Assembly: GCF_001698125.1 (NCBI RefSeq)
Contig: NZ_CP013854.1
Coordinates: forward strand, 3,410,001 to 3,474,000
Direction of reading: 5' to 3'
DNA length: 64,000 nucleotides
Origin: Pseudonocardia sp. HH130630-07
Lineage (GTDB): Bacteria; Actinomycetota; Actinomycetes; Mycobacteriales; Pseudonocardiaceae
The notes under the pieces are model-generated. The model worked only from the letters and a program-made list of their open reading frames with translations. It was not told the DNA's origin and ran no database searches. A program made the position numbers and the translations under genes. This document shows, in pieces, positions 10,681 to 21,103 of this stretch (positions within the stretch are counted from its first letter, which is position 1; each line of letters begins with the position of its first letter).

Positions 10681-12795
10681 GTGGCCGACTGCTGCCCCGG
10701 CGACGCCCCCGCGGCCGGCGCCCTCCGCACGCTCCCCCTCCTCGACCGCCTCCGTCCCGGCCGGCAGGGGCTGACCTGCCGGTACAAGTGCGGCGACGCG
10801 TGCTCGAAGCCGGAGCCGAACACGTCGTCGAACGGGTATTTCGGTGACGTCCTGCAGACCGTGCTGGACCGCCGCGGGATGCTCCGCGCCGGTGCGGTCG
10901 TCGGTCTGACCGCCGGTGCGGGGGTGGCGCTCTCGGGCACCGCCGCGGCCGGTGCCCCCGGTCCGGCCGCCCCCGTGCACCCGCTGGGCGCCGCGGCCGG
11001 CCAGGGTGAGCCGCCGCGCGGCCTGCGCTTCGAGACCGTCGCGCCGAACCTCGACGACACCGTCCGGGTGCCGAAGGACTACGCGAGCAACGTCGTCGTC
11101 CGCTGGGGGGACCCGATCTTCCCGGACGCCCCGGAGTTCGACTTCGAGAACCAGACGGCCGCGGCCCAGGCTCGCCAGTTCGGCTACAACAACGACTTCT
11201 GCGGCATCCTGCCGATCGACGGCGACGGCCACCGCTACGTCATGTACTCCAACCACGAGTACACGCTCGAGCCGCTGATGTTCCGCGGCTACGACGCCGA
11301 CAACCCCACCGACGAGCAGATCCGGATCGGCATCGCCGCGCACGGCGGGGGGATCGTCGAGGTCACCCGGGAGGCGCGCAGCGGGGAGCTGCACCACGAC
11401 CGGGCCGGGAAGCTGAACCGGCGGATCACCGCCGACACCGAGATGGTGCTCGACGGCCCCGCCGCCGGCGTCGAGGCGCTGCGCACGAAGGCCGACCCGA
11501 CCGGGCGCGCCGTGCGCGGCATGATCGGCAACTGCGCCGGTGGCACCACACCGTGGGGCACGTTCCTGTCCGGCGAGGAGAACTTCAACGGCTACTTCGC
11601 CTCCGGGCCGGTGACCGACCCGCGGCTGGAGCGCTACGGCTTCGAGGAGGGCCCGTCGGAGCGGCGGTGGGAGCGTCTCGACCCGCGCTGGGACCTCGCC
11701 CAGGAGCCGAACGAGGCGAACCGGTTCGGCTACATCGTCGAGATCGACCCGCACGACCCGGCGTCGAAGCCGGTCAAGCACACCGCGCTGGGCCGGTTCA
11801 AGCACGAGGGCGCGACGGTCGCGCTGACCGCCGACGACCGCCCGGTCGTCTACATGGGCGACGACGAGCGCTTCGACTACGTCTACAAGTTCGTGTCCGA
11901 CACGCCGATGCGCACGGGCAACAGCCGGGAGGCGCGCGAGCACAACGCGACCCTGCTGGCGTCGGGCACCCTCTACGTCGCCGTGTTCACCGGCAACAGC
12001 CCGGCCGCGGAGATCACCGGCAACGGCACCCTGCCCGCCGACGGCCGGTTCGACGGCGGCGGGGAGTGGAAGCCGCTCGCGTCCACCACGACGTCGTTCG
12101 TGCCGGGGATGAGCGTCGCGGACGTCTTCGTGTTCACCCGGCTCGCCGCGGACAAGGTCGGCGCCACCAAGATGGACCGGCCCGAGGACGTCGAGCCGAA
12201 CCCGCGGACCGGGCGCGTCTACATCGCCTGCACGAACAACTCCGACCGCGGCAAGGCGGGCGAGGCCGGTGCCGACGAGCCGAACCCGCGGGTGGACAAC
12301 CAGCACGGCCACGTCATCGAGCTGACCGAGGCGTCCGACGACGCGGCGGCGACCCGGTTCGGCTGGAACATCCTGCTGGTCTGCGGCACGCCGGACGACC
12401 CGTCGACGTACTTCGGCGGGTTCGACAAGTCCCAGGTCAGCCCGATCACCTCGCCGGACAACGTCGCCTTCGACGGGCACGGCAACCTGTGGGTGTCCAC
12501 CGACTCCACGCAGGCACTGGAGATCAACGACGGGCTCTACGGCGTCGTCCTGGAGGGTCCCCAGCGTGGCTCGACCCGGCTGTTCGCGAGCGTGCCGGTC
12601 GGGTCCGAGTGCTGCGGCCCGGTCGTCACCGAGACGTTCGTGCTGATCTCCGTGCAGCACCCGGGTGACGTCGACGACGCGTCGCCGGAGGCCCCGGCGT
12701 CGCACTGGCCGGACGGTGGCGCGGCCCAGCCGCGGCCCGCGGTCGTGGCGATCCGGCACCTGCGCGACGGGCGCCCGGCCGCGATCGGTCTCTGA
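10681..12795 (+). CDS. PhoX-family (DUF839) alkaline phosphatase, Tat-exported
   Basis: 704-residue protein of the PhoX/DUF839 family: calcium/iron-dependent phosphatases of phosphate scavenging, exported folded. A long leader (residues 1-63, with Cys-rich LTCRYKCGDACSKPE) precedes a twin-arginine signal with R64-R65 (RRGMLRAGAVVG) and a hydrophobic Ala/Gly stretch. Family motifs include YNNDFCGILP, SNHEYT, GNCAGGTTPWGT and LSGEENFNGY, with KMDRPEDVEPNP, HGNLWVSTDS and SECCGPV in the C-terminal half. The GTG at 10681 follows AGGAG at a good distance. Phosphate regulation is likely, but no clear Pho box was found. Confidence 0.93.
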   Translation: MADCCPGDAPAAGALRTLPLLDRLRPGRQGLTCRYKCGDACSKPEPNTSSNGYFGDVLQTVLDRRGMLRAGAVVGLTAGAGVALSGTAAAGAPGPAAPVHPLGAAAGQGEPPRGLRFETVAPNLDDTVRVPKDYASNVVVRWGDPIFPDAPEFDFENQTAAAQARQFGYNNDFCGILPIDGDGHRYVMYSNHEYTLEPLMFRGYDADNPTDEQIRIGIAAHGGGIVEVTREARSGELHHDRAGKLNRRITADTEMVLDGPAAGVEALRTKADPTGRAVRGMIGNCAGGTTPWGTFLSGEENFNGYFASGPVTDPRLERYGFEEGPSERRWERLDPRWDLAQEPNEANRFGYIVEIDPHDPASKPVKHTALGRFKHEGATVALTADDRPVVYMGDDERFDYVYKFVSDTPMRTGNSREAREHNATLLASGTLYVAVFTGNSPAAEITGNGTLPADGRFDGGGEWKPLASTTTSFVPGMSVADVFVFTRLAADKVGATKMDRPEDVEPNPRTGRVYIACTNNSDRGKAGEAGADEPNPRVDNQHGHVIELTEASDDAAATRFGWNILLVCGTPDDPSTYFGGFDKSQVSPITSPDNVAFDGHGNLWVSTDSTQALEINDGLYGVVLEGPQRGSTRLFASVPVGSECCGPVVTETFVLISVQHPGDVDDASPEAPASHWPDGGAAQPRPAVVAIRHLRDGRPAAIGL

Positions 12796-12801
12796 CCGGC
12801 G

Positions 12802-12836
12802 CCGGGTGGGCGGGGCCGGCGGCCCCGCCCACCCGG
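12802..12836. terminator. Bidirectional terminator
   Basis: Perfect 16-bp stem (12802-12817 with 12821-12836) around a GGC loop, lying between the convergent phoX-like gene and the peptidase-fold gene. The stem ends 2 bases before the latter's stop codon region. Confidence 0.8.
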
Positions 12837-12837
12837 G

Positions 12838-13602
12838 TCAGGAACAGCGCCCCAGGTCCGGGTCGCCGGTCCCGGCGCTCTTCTCGAACGAGATGTGCAC
12901 GTGGTCGTTGTGGTTGGCGGTGTCGCCGCCCCGGTCGGACATCTCGGTCCAGCCGGAGCCGTGGCTCATCGCCTGCTCCCAGATCACGTACTTCACGCCC
13001 AGCTCCTCGGCGTTGGCGAGCGCGCACTCGGCGATCCGGTCGCCGCGCTCGCCGCGGACCATGAGGTCCAGCGCGTGCCCGGTGGGGTGGTCGGAGGCGT
13101 TCGCGCGCTGCGAGACGCCGATCAGCTCGGGCTCGCCGTAGGCGCAGCCGAGGAACTCCGCCGCCTCGGCGACCCAGTCCTGCACCGCGCCGAGGTCGTC
13201 GACGTCGATCCCGCAGTCCCCGGTACCGCCGAGCCGGGCGCGGTCGGCGGCCTCCCCGGCGATCCGCTCGCCCTCCTCGGCCGCCGCCCGGCCGGCGTCG
13301 GCCGCCGCGTCGAGCAGCCCGGCGTCGCGCACGATCTCCGCACCGACGACCGGGGCCGAGCGCGGCCCGGGCCCGCCGGTGCCGGTGTCGCTGTCGCCGG
13401 AGTCGTCGCCCGAGCCGGCCGGGGGGTCGGTCACGCTCTCCGCGGCCAGCCGCAGGTCGGCCTCCGCCGGGCCCGGGACGATGCCGGCGACCGGCGTGAC
13501 GACGGCGAGCGTGCCGCTCGCGACGGCGGCGGCGGTGGCCACGTGACGCAGCCCGGGACGGATGTCGGCGGCCTGCGCCCGTCGGTGGCGGTGTCGGGAC
13601 AC
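12838..13602 (-). CDS. Secreted peptidase M15/VanY-like (ARB_07466-type) protein
   Basis: 254-residue exported protein. A basic N-terminus (SRHRHRRAQ) and a hydrophobic stretch (ATAAAVASGTLAVVTPVAG) suggest a signal peptide or anchor. A low-complexity Gly/Asp/Ser linker and an Ala/Glu helix follow. The C-terminal 110 residues carry DHPTGHALDLM and NHNDHVHISF, the His/Asp pattern of the zinc D-Ala-D-Ala-peptidase fold found in actinobacterial cell-wall proteins of the ARB_07466 type. Two adjacent GTG codons (13605, 13602) follow GGAGGA; I took 13602 for spacing. A role in peptidoglycan turnover is inferred. Confidence 0.78.
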   Translation of the reverse strand: MSRHRHRRAQAADIRPGLRHVATAAAVASGTLAVVTPVAGIVPGPAEADLRLAAESVTDPPAGSGDDSGDSDTGTGGPGPRSAPVVGAEIVRDAGLLDAAADAGRAAAEEGERIAGEAADRARLGGTGDCGIDVDDLGAVQDWVAEAAEFLGCAYGEPELIGVSQRANASDHPTGHALDLMVRGERGDRIAECALANAEELGVKYVIWEQAMSHGSGWTEMSDRGGDTANHNDHVHISFEKSAGTGDPDLGRCS

Positions 13603-13751
13603 CACGGTTCTCCTCCGGCACGGGGCCGGGCGGGCTGCGGGGAGCGTGGGATCGGGGGAATCCCGGCCCGTCGGGGTACCGGTCCGTGCTGTCGGCGGCG
13701 ACGCTAGCGAACCGTGCCGGAATGTCCGCTTCGGTAGGCCGTTCGGCCGGA

Positions 13752-13782
13752 CGACCGTTCGCCGGTGTGCGGCGAATGGTCG
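13752..13782. promoter_or_regulatory. Inverted repeat, candidate operator
   Basis: CGACCGTTCGCCG (13752-13764) and CGGCGAATGGTCG (13770-13782) match at 12 of 13 positions around a GTGTG spacer, about 100 bases before the transporter start. The same region repeats CGTTCGG-like words. It could be a repressor site for the transporter gene; no regulator is adjacent. Confidence 0.4.
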
Positions 13783-13884
13783 AATCACACGTCCGGTTGC
13801 CGGAGCGCCTTTACCCGACCGGACGTTCGGTGCACAGTGTCCGCGAGCCGGCGCGACGGAGCCCCGGCCGAGGGGGGAACGGGC

Positions 13885-15249
13885 ATGGGCGACCAGCACA
13901 CCACCGGCCGCGGCGAGGCCGGTGCCGCACCCGCGTCCGGGGCCACCATCGCCGACACCACCGGGTCCGCGCCGGTGCAGATGCGCCGGGTCGCGGTCAC
14001 GAGCGCGATCGGGACGACGATCGAGTGGTACGACTTCTTCATCTACTCCACGGCGGCGGCGCTGGTGTTCAACAGCCAGTTCTTCTCCACGCTGTCCCCC
14101 GCGTCCGGCACCCTCGCCGCGTTCGCCACCCTCGGCGTGGGGCTGATCGCCCGGCCGCTGGGCGGCGTCGTCTGGGGGCACTTCGGTGACCGGCTCGGGC
14201 GCAAGCGGATGCTGGTCGCGTCGCTGCTGCTGATGGGGGTCGCGACCGTCGGGGTGGGCCTGCTCCCGACGTTCGCACAGATCGGGGTCGCGGCGCCGAT
14301 CCTGCTGGTGCTGCTGCGGCTGCTGCAGGGGCTGTCCGCGGGCGGCGAGTGGGGCGGCGCGGCGCTGATGTCGGTCGAGCACGCCCCGCCGCAGCGGCGC
14401 GGCCGGTTCGGCTCGTTCCCGCAGATCGGCGTCCCGGCCGGGCTGATCCTGGCCCAGCTGGTGTTCCTCGCCGTCTCCAACGCGACCACGCCCGAGCAGT
14501 TCGCCGCGTGGGGCTGGCGGATCCCGTTCCTGCTGTCGCTCGTGCTGGTCGTCGTCGGCATGGTGATCCGGCTCAGGGTCGAGGAGAGCCCGGTGTTCGC
14601 GACGCTGCGGGCGAACCGCTCGCGCAGCCGGGCACCGATCGTGGAGGTGTTCGCCCACCGGCGCCGCGAGCTGGTGCTGGCGTCGCTGAGCTTCGTCGCG
14701 AACACGGCGATCGGCTACGTGTTCCTGGCCTACCTGCTGTCCTACGGGACCCGGGTGCTCGGGGTGGAGCGCAACACGATGATCGCGGTCGTGGTCATCG
14801 GCTCGCTGAGCTGGCTGGTGAGCATCGTGCTGGCCGCGATCTGGTCGGACCGGATCGGGCGCAAGCCGGTCTACCTCGTCGGCTCGGTGCTGCTCGTCCT
14901 CTGGCCGGTGCCGTTCTTCGCGATCCTGGACACGGCCGGGTTCGCCGCGATGTCCCTCGCCGTCGTCGTGCTGACGGTGGGGCTGGGCCTGTCCTACGGT
15001 CCGCAGGCGGCGCTGTTCGCGGAGATGTTCGAGGCGCGGTACCGCTACAGCGGCGCGTCGTTCTGCTACGCGGTCGGGGCGGTCGTCGGCGGCGGGTTCG
15101 CGCCGTTGATCGCGGAGGCCCTGCAGCAGGCGTACGGGTCGTCGCTGGCGGTCGCGCTCTACATGGTCGCGGTCGCGGTGATCTCGCTGGTGGCGGTCGT
15201 GCTCATCCGCGAGACACACCGGCCGGGAGTACCTGCGCGCCTGTCCTGA
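13885..15249 (+). CDS. MFS transporter, metabolite:H+ symporter (MHS) type
   Basis: 454-residue inner-membrane proton symporter with 12 expected membrane segments. It has the MHS/ProP hallmarks: GTTIEWYDFFIY in TM1, the loop GDRLGRKRML after TM2, and LLRLLQGLSAGGEWGGA before TM5. A second SDRIGRKP loop follows in the C-terminal half. Members carry dicarboxylates, osmolytes or aromatic acids; the substrate cannot be told from sequence. The N-terminal 35 residues are polar and low-complexity. The start at 13885 follows a G-rich ribosome site (GAGGGGGGAAC). The gene stands alone. Confidence 0.92.
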   Translation: MGDQHTTGRGEAGAAPASGATIADTTGSAPVQMRRVAVTSAIGTTIEWYDFFIYSTAAALVFNSQFFSTLSPASGTLAAFATLGVGLIARPLGGVVWGHFGDRLGRKRMLVASLLLMGVATVGVGLLPTFAQIGVAAPILLVLLRLLQGLSAGGEWGGAALMSVEHAPPQRRGRFGSFPQIGVPAGLILAQLVFLAVSNATTPEQFAAWGWRIPFLLSLVLVVVGMVIRLRVEESPVFATLRANRSRSRAPIVEVFAHRRRELVLASLSFVANTAIGYVFLAYLLSYGTRVLGVERNTMIAVVVIGSLSWLVSIVLAAIWSDRIGRKPVYLVGSVLLVLWPVPFFAILDTAGFAAMSLAVVVLTVGLGLSYGPQAALFAEMFEARYRYSGASFCYAVGAVVGGGFAPLIAEALQQAYGSSLAVALYMVAVAVISLVAVVLIRETHRPGVPARLS

Positions 15250-15285
15250 TCGGTGGCGGGCCGGTGCGGTGGCCCCGGGCGGGGC

Positions 15286-15567
15286 TCAGGGGGAGCGGTG
15301 CCGGCCGTCCCGGTCCGCCCGCGGGCCGGACCCCAGGTCGCGCGCCCGCCGGCGCCCGGCCACGGTCCCCGTGGCCTCGGCCGGTGCGGCGGACCCGTTC
15401 ATGGAACGGGCCTGTTCGGCCAGCTCCCGGGTGACGCACGGCCACGTCGCACTGATCCCGCTCGCGTCCCGGCACTCCCGGCAGTACCCCTGGTCGTCCG
15501 GGGTGTGTTCCGACAGGGTCCGTTCGAGCAGATCGGGCATCTCGGACAGGATGTTCGCGAGTGCCAA
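15286..15567 (-). CDS. Small Cys-containing hypothetical protein
   Basis: 93 residues starting at a TTG behind a strong GGAGGTGAG ribosome site. The core YCRECRDAS...TWPCVTRELAEQAR has the Cys-x2-Cys...WPC pattern of short actinobacterial proteins of unknown function, often annotated only as hypothetical. The Cys residues could bind zinc. The C-terminal third is Arg/Gly/Asp-rich and probably disordered. It is monocistronic and convergent with the MHS transporter. Confidence 0.6.
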   Translation of the reverse strand: MALANILSEMPDLLERTLSEHTPDDQGYCRECRDASGISATWPCVTRELAEQARSMNGSAAPAEATGTVAGRRRARDLGSGPRADRDGRHRSP

Positions 15568-15646
15568 GACTCACCTCCAGGTCGATTGCCGGGGACAGTA
15601 GTAGTCCCGATCACCCGCTCGGACCAGGGGCGGAGACCGCCGGACG

Positions 15647-15672
15647 GCCCTTCCGGTCTGCGCCGGAAGGGC
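15647..15672. terminator. Candidate hairpin terminator
   Basis: Perfect 10-bp stem GCCCTTCCGG/CCGGAAGGGC around a 6-base loop, followed on the plus strand by TTT. It lies downstream of nadE (minus strand) within the gap 15568-15930, which otherwise shows no gene. Confidence 0.4.
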
Positions 15673-15930
15673 TTTGCCCGTCCATTGTGGAGACGTCTCC
15701 GCCGCAGGTCGGAAGATCGTGTCGGGCCGTCCCCGGTCGCGCGTCCGGAACGTCGCCGGGGCCGGCCCGCGGCGGTCGCCGGCCGATCCACGCAGCACGT
15801 CCGATTCCACGCCGCTCGGTGAAACGTCGTGATGATCGGTGAGCGGTGCCGAAATCGCGGTGACATGCACCACTGTTGCGTCAGGTGGAGTGTGCGACTC
15901 ACCGTGCCGGGAGGGTGACGGTGGGTGCCG

Positions 15931-17985
<2,055 letters not shown>

Positions 17986-18016
17986 TGTGCCCGGTGGGGC
18001 CGGTGTGACCCGCCGA

Positions 18017-19792
18017 TCACCGCCGGAGCAGCCGCAGCACGGCGGGCGGGCGGCCCCCGAAGCCCTCGGCCTCCAGCGCCACCAGCAGGATCCGGGGCAG
18101 GTCGCGCACCGCGGGGAACAGCACGTAGCGCGGGTGCCAGGCGGGCCGGAACTTCGCGTTGAAGCGGTACAGCGAGTCGATCTGCCACCACCGGGACGCG
18201 ACGCGCAGCAGCCGGGCCCAGGTCCGGGCGACCGGTCCGGCCCCGATCCGCTCGCCCCGTTCCAGCGCGGAGCGGAACACGGCGAAGTTCAGCGACACCC
18301 GGCGCACCCCGAGACCGGGCGCCGCCGCCATCAGCCCGGCGATCATCAGCTCGTTGATGCCGTTGTCGGCGCCCGGGTCGCGCACCATCAGGTCCAGCGA
18401 CAGCCCGTCCGGCCCCCACGGGACCAGCTGCAGCATCCCGCTCGGTGCGCCGTCGCGGGCCGCGGTGACGACGACGGCGTCCGGGTCGGCCGGGTCGGCG
18501 ACCCGCGAGGAGGCCATCGAGAAGCCCCGCTCGGGCTCCTCGCCCCGCCACCGCAGCGCCCGGGCGGCCAGGTCCGTCCGCTCCTCGCCGGTGCAGTCCG
18601 CGAGCCGGGTGACCGCGACCGTGTGCCCGATCCGCTGCATCCGGTTGACGGTCTGGCGGACCCCGCGCATCGGGCGTCCGTCGAGGGTGAACGCCGTCGT
18701 GTCGAGCACGGCCTCGTCGCCCAGCTCCAGCGCGTCCAGCCCGGCCTTGGCCCAGGCCGTCGCGCCCCGCTCGGAGCAGCCCAGGACGGCGGGGGACCAG
18801 CCGTAGCGGGTGCAGCTCGCGAGGAACGACTCGATCGCGCCCGGCCAGGCCCCGACGTCGCCGACGGGATCGCCGGACGCGAGCGCGACGCCGGCCAGCA
18901 CCCGGTAGGACACGGCCGAGCGCCCGCCGGGTGCGAACACCGCGGCCTTGTCCCGGCGCAGCGCGAAGTAGCCGAGCGAGTCGCCGCCGGGGTGGTCGAG
19001 CAGCTCGCGCAGCCGCTGCTCGTCCGCCGGTTCCAGCGACGGCCGCGGCTCGGGGGAGCGCAGCAGGTGGTACCCGGCCGTCACGACGGCGACGACGCCG
19101 AAGGTCAGCCCGGCCGCCGCGGTGAGGTCGTCGAGCCACCCGGCCGCCGGGGCGAACGTCACCGGCCCGGTGATCCCGATCAGCGACAGCGCGGCCTGCG
19201 CGGCCTGCGCGGCGACCGACGGGTCGTCGAGCAGGCGGCGCGGGTTGAGGGCCAGCAGCACCCAGACGACCAGGAACCCGGACAGCCCGAACTGGACGAG
19301 CGTGCGCACCGCCCGGCCGAGCCCGCCGGGATCGGCCCGGGCGACGAACTGCCGCCGGGTGGCCAGCAGCGCGCCGAGCAGCGCCGCCACGAGCACGCAC
19401 GCGACGATCCCGCGCCGCTGGTCGACGACGTGCAGCACGTTGACGACCAGCAGGAACGTCGCGGTTCCGGTCGCGACCCACCAGGCCCGCTGCTTGCGCC
19501 GGCGCAGCCCGGTGGCCAGGAATAGCAGCCCGGCCCCGGCGACCGCCGTCACCACCAGGGCGGCGAGACCGACGCCCTGGGGCAGCCCGAGCGTGCTGCG
19601 CAGCTCGCCGCCCAGCACCCGGCGCGGGGCGGGCAGCACCGCGCTGAGGACGGTCAGGAGGCCCACGATCCGGGCGGCCCAGACCACCGCCCGGACGACG
19701 GCGGCGTCGGACAGCCGTCGTCGCCGGGCATCCGGGTCCGGGGCCGGTGCGCGGGTGCGCCGGCCCGTGTCCTCGGTCGGTCCCCCGGCCAC
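18017..19792 (-). CDS. Membrane DUF2156 phosphatidylglycerol lysyltransferase-like protein
   Basis: 591 residues from the GTG at 19792 (GGGGGCG upstream). The first 240 residues hold about six membrane segments (for example VGLLTVLSAVLPAP and LGLPQGVGLAALVVTAVAGAGLLFL, in parts). The C-terminal half is a DUF2156/MprF-type acyltransferase domain: LLDHPGGDSLGYFALRRDK, YRVLAGVALASGDPVG, GMLQLVPWG and SLNFAVFRS. MprF-like enzymes transfer lysine or alanine from tRNA to phosphatidylglycerol and lower envelope charge. The C-terminal lysyl-tRNA synthetase module of LysX is absent, so the aminoacyl source must differ. It is probably an operon with nadE. Confidence 0.83.
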   Translation of the reverse strand: MAGGPTEDTGRRTRAPAPDPDARRRRLSDAAVVRAVVWAARIVGLLTVLSAVLPAPRRVLGGELRSTLGLPQGVGLAALVVTAVAGAGLLFLATGLRRRKQRAWWVATGTATFLLVVNVLHVVDQRRGIVACVLVAALLGALLATRRQFVARADPGGLGRAVRTLVQFGLSGFLVVWVLLALNPRRLLDDPSVAAQAAQAALSLIGITGPVTFAPAAGWLDDLTAAAGLTFGVVAVVTAGYHLLRSPEPRPSLEPADEQRLRELLDHPGGDSLGYFALRRDKAAVFAPGGRSAVSYRVLAGVALASGDPVGDVGAWPGAIESFLASCTRYGWSPAVLGCSERGATAWAKAGLDALELGDEAVLDTTAFTLDGRPMRGVRQTVNRMQRIGHTVAVTRLADCTGEERTDLAARALRWRGEEPERGFSMASSRVADPADPDAVVVTAARDGAPSGMLQLVPWGPDGLSLDLMVRDPGADNGINELMIAGLMAAAPGLGVRRVSLNFAVFRSALERGERIGAGPVARTWARLLRVASRWWQIDSLYRFNAKFRPAWHPRYVLFPAVRDLPRILLVALEAEGFGGRPPAVLRLLRR

Positions 19793-20097
19793 GCGCGCCC
19801 CCGTTCGGCTCGGACGCCCCGCCCGGGGCGTCGGGATGGCGCCGAATGTAGTCCGCGGCCGGGCCCGGCGCGGGTGCCGCGCCGCCGCGGCGGGACCGAC
19901 CGCCCGATCGGGCCGGACGGCGTCCCGGTCGGGCGCGGCACAAACATTCCGTCCGGGGTCGCCCGAGCCGGGACCGCCGTGCACCCGGGGTCGTCGCGGT
20001 CCGGTCACGGCTGGGCCGGACGTGTGTCCGCCGCCACACGTCCGACGGAGACCGGCCGGTGCTGCGCATGGCCCCGGCCGTGCCGGTCCACTCCTCC

Positions 20098-20110
20098 GTT
20101 GTCCGACAAC
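20098..20110. promoter_or_regulatory. Palindrome, candidate operator
   Basis: Perfect 13-bp palindrome GTTGTCCGACAAC, 36 bases before the start of the PRC-barrel gene and in the likely promoter. It is a plausible repressor site; no regulator gene adjoins. The rest of the gap 19793-20145 shows nothing else clear. Confidence 0.45.
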
Positions 20111-20145
20111 GCGATACACACACCGAGACCCACGGAGCGAGCAGG

Positions 20146-20922
20146 ATGATCAGCAACGACATGACCCGCGACCTCATCGGCAAGCAGGCGGTGGACAACC
20201 ACGGGGAGAAGGTCGGGAAGATCGGGCAGGTCTACCTCGACGAGCGGACCGGGGCGCCGACCTGGGCGACGGTGAACACCGGGCTGTTCGGGACGAAGGA
20301 GAGCTTCGTCCCGCTCGACGGGGCCGGCATGGGTGACGGTGGACGCGACGGTGCGGTGCAGCTCGCCGTGGAGAAGCAGAAGGTGAAGGACTGCCCGCAC
20401 GTGGGGCGCTCCGACGAGCGGCTCTCCGGCTCCGACGAGAGCGAACTGCACCGCCACTACGGGGTGCCGTCGCAGCGCGGCCGCGAGGGGGACCGTCGCG
20501 CCGACGCCCGGGACACCGACCGCGACCGCCGTGGCTCCGGCGACGACGCGATGGTGCGCCACGAGGAGCGGCTGCGGGTCGGCACCGAGTCCGAGGAGGC
20601 CGGCCGGGTCGCGCTGCGCAAGTACGTCGTCACCGAGGACCAGACGGTGACCGTCCCGGTCAGCCACGAGGAGGTCCGCCTCGAGCGCGAGCCGGTGGCC
20701 GAGGGCACGAAGGCCGGGCGCGGCGCGATGAAGGACGAGGACTACGAGGTCACCCTGCACCGTGAGCGTGCGGTGGTGGGCAAGGAGACCGAGGCGGTGG
20801 AGAAGGTCCGGCTCGACACCCGGACCGTGACCGAGGACGAGCGCGTGTCCGACACCGTCCGCAAGGAGCAGATCGACGTCGACGACCCGTCGCGGGCCCT
20901 GGGGCGCGACGACCGTCGCTGA
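20146..20922 (+). CDS. PRC-barrel / YsnF-AvaK (DUF2382) stress protein
   Basis: 258 residues. The N-terminal PRC-barrel (about residues 5-90) includes DLIGKQAVDNHGEKVGKIGQVYLD and WATVNTGLFGTKESFVPL (in parts). A charged Arg/Asp linker follows, then a YsnF/AvaK-type repeat domain with ERLRVGTESEEAGRVALRKYV and VTVPVSHEEVRLEREP. The family is common in actinobacteria and often under general-stress control; its molecular function is unknown. The ATG at 20146 follows GGAGCGAGCAGG. The palindrome at 20098 and a downstream hairpin suggest a single-gene unit. Confidence 0.88.
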   Translation: MISNDMTRDLIGKQAVDNHGEKVGKIGQVYLDERTGAPTWATVNTGLFGTKESFVPLDGAGMGDGGRDGAVQLAVEKQKVKDCPHVGRSDERLSGSDESELHRHYGVPSQRGREGDRRADARDTDRDRRGSGDDAMVRHEERLRVGTESEEAGRVALRKYVVTEDQTVTVPVSHEEVRLEREPVAEGTKAGRGAMKDEDYEVTLHRERAVVGKETEAVEKVRLDTRTVTEDERVSDTVRKEQIDVDDPSRALGRDDRR

Positions 20923-20940
20923 TCTGCTGCCGCCGCGGTG

Positions 20941-20976
20941 CGCCACCCGGGACGTCGATCGACGTCGCGGGTGGCG
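20941..20976. terminator. 36-nt hairpin terminator
   Basis: Near-perfect palindrome: 17-bp arms starting CGCCACCCG, with one symmetrical G-G mismatch at arm position 10 and centre AT, followed by TT. It lies 18 bases after the PRC-barrel gene. Confidence 0.75.
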
Positions 20977-21103
20977 TTCCGTCGTGCACCACGGTGTGAC
21001 ACGACGGACGCGCGCTTGACCCTGCCGCGACGGCACGGTGTTCCGTTCCGGGGGACAGGGCGCGACAGCCTCGCGCCGACCCCCGGAGAGATGGGAGCCC
21101 AGC

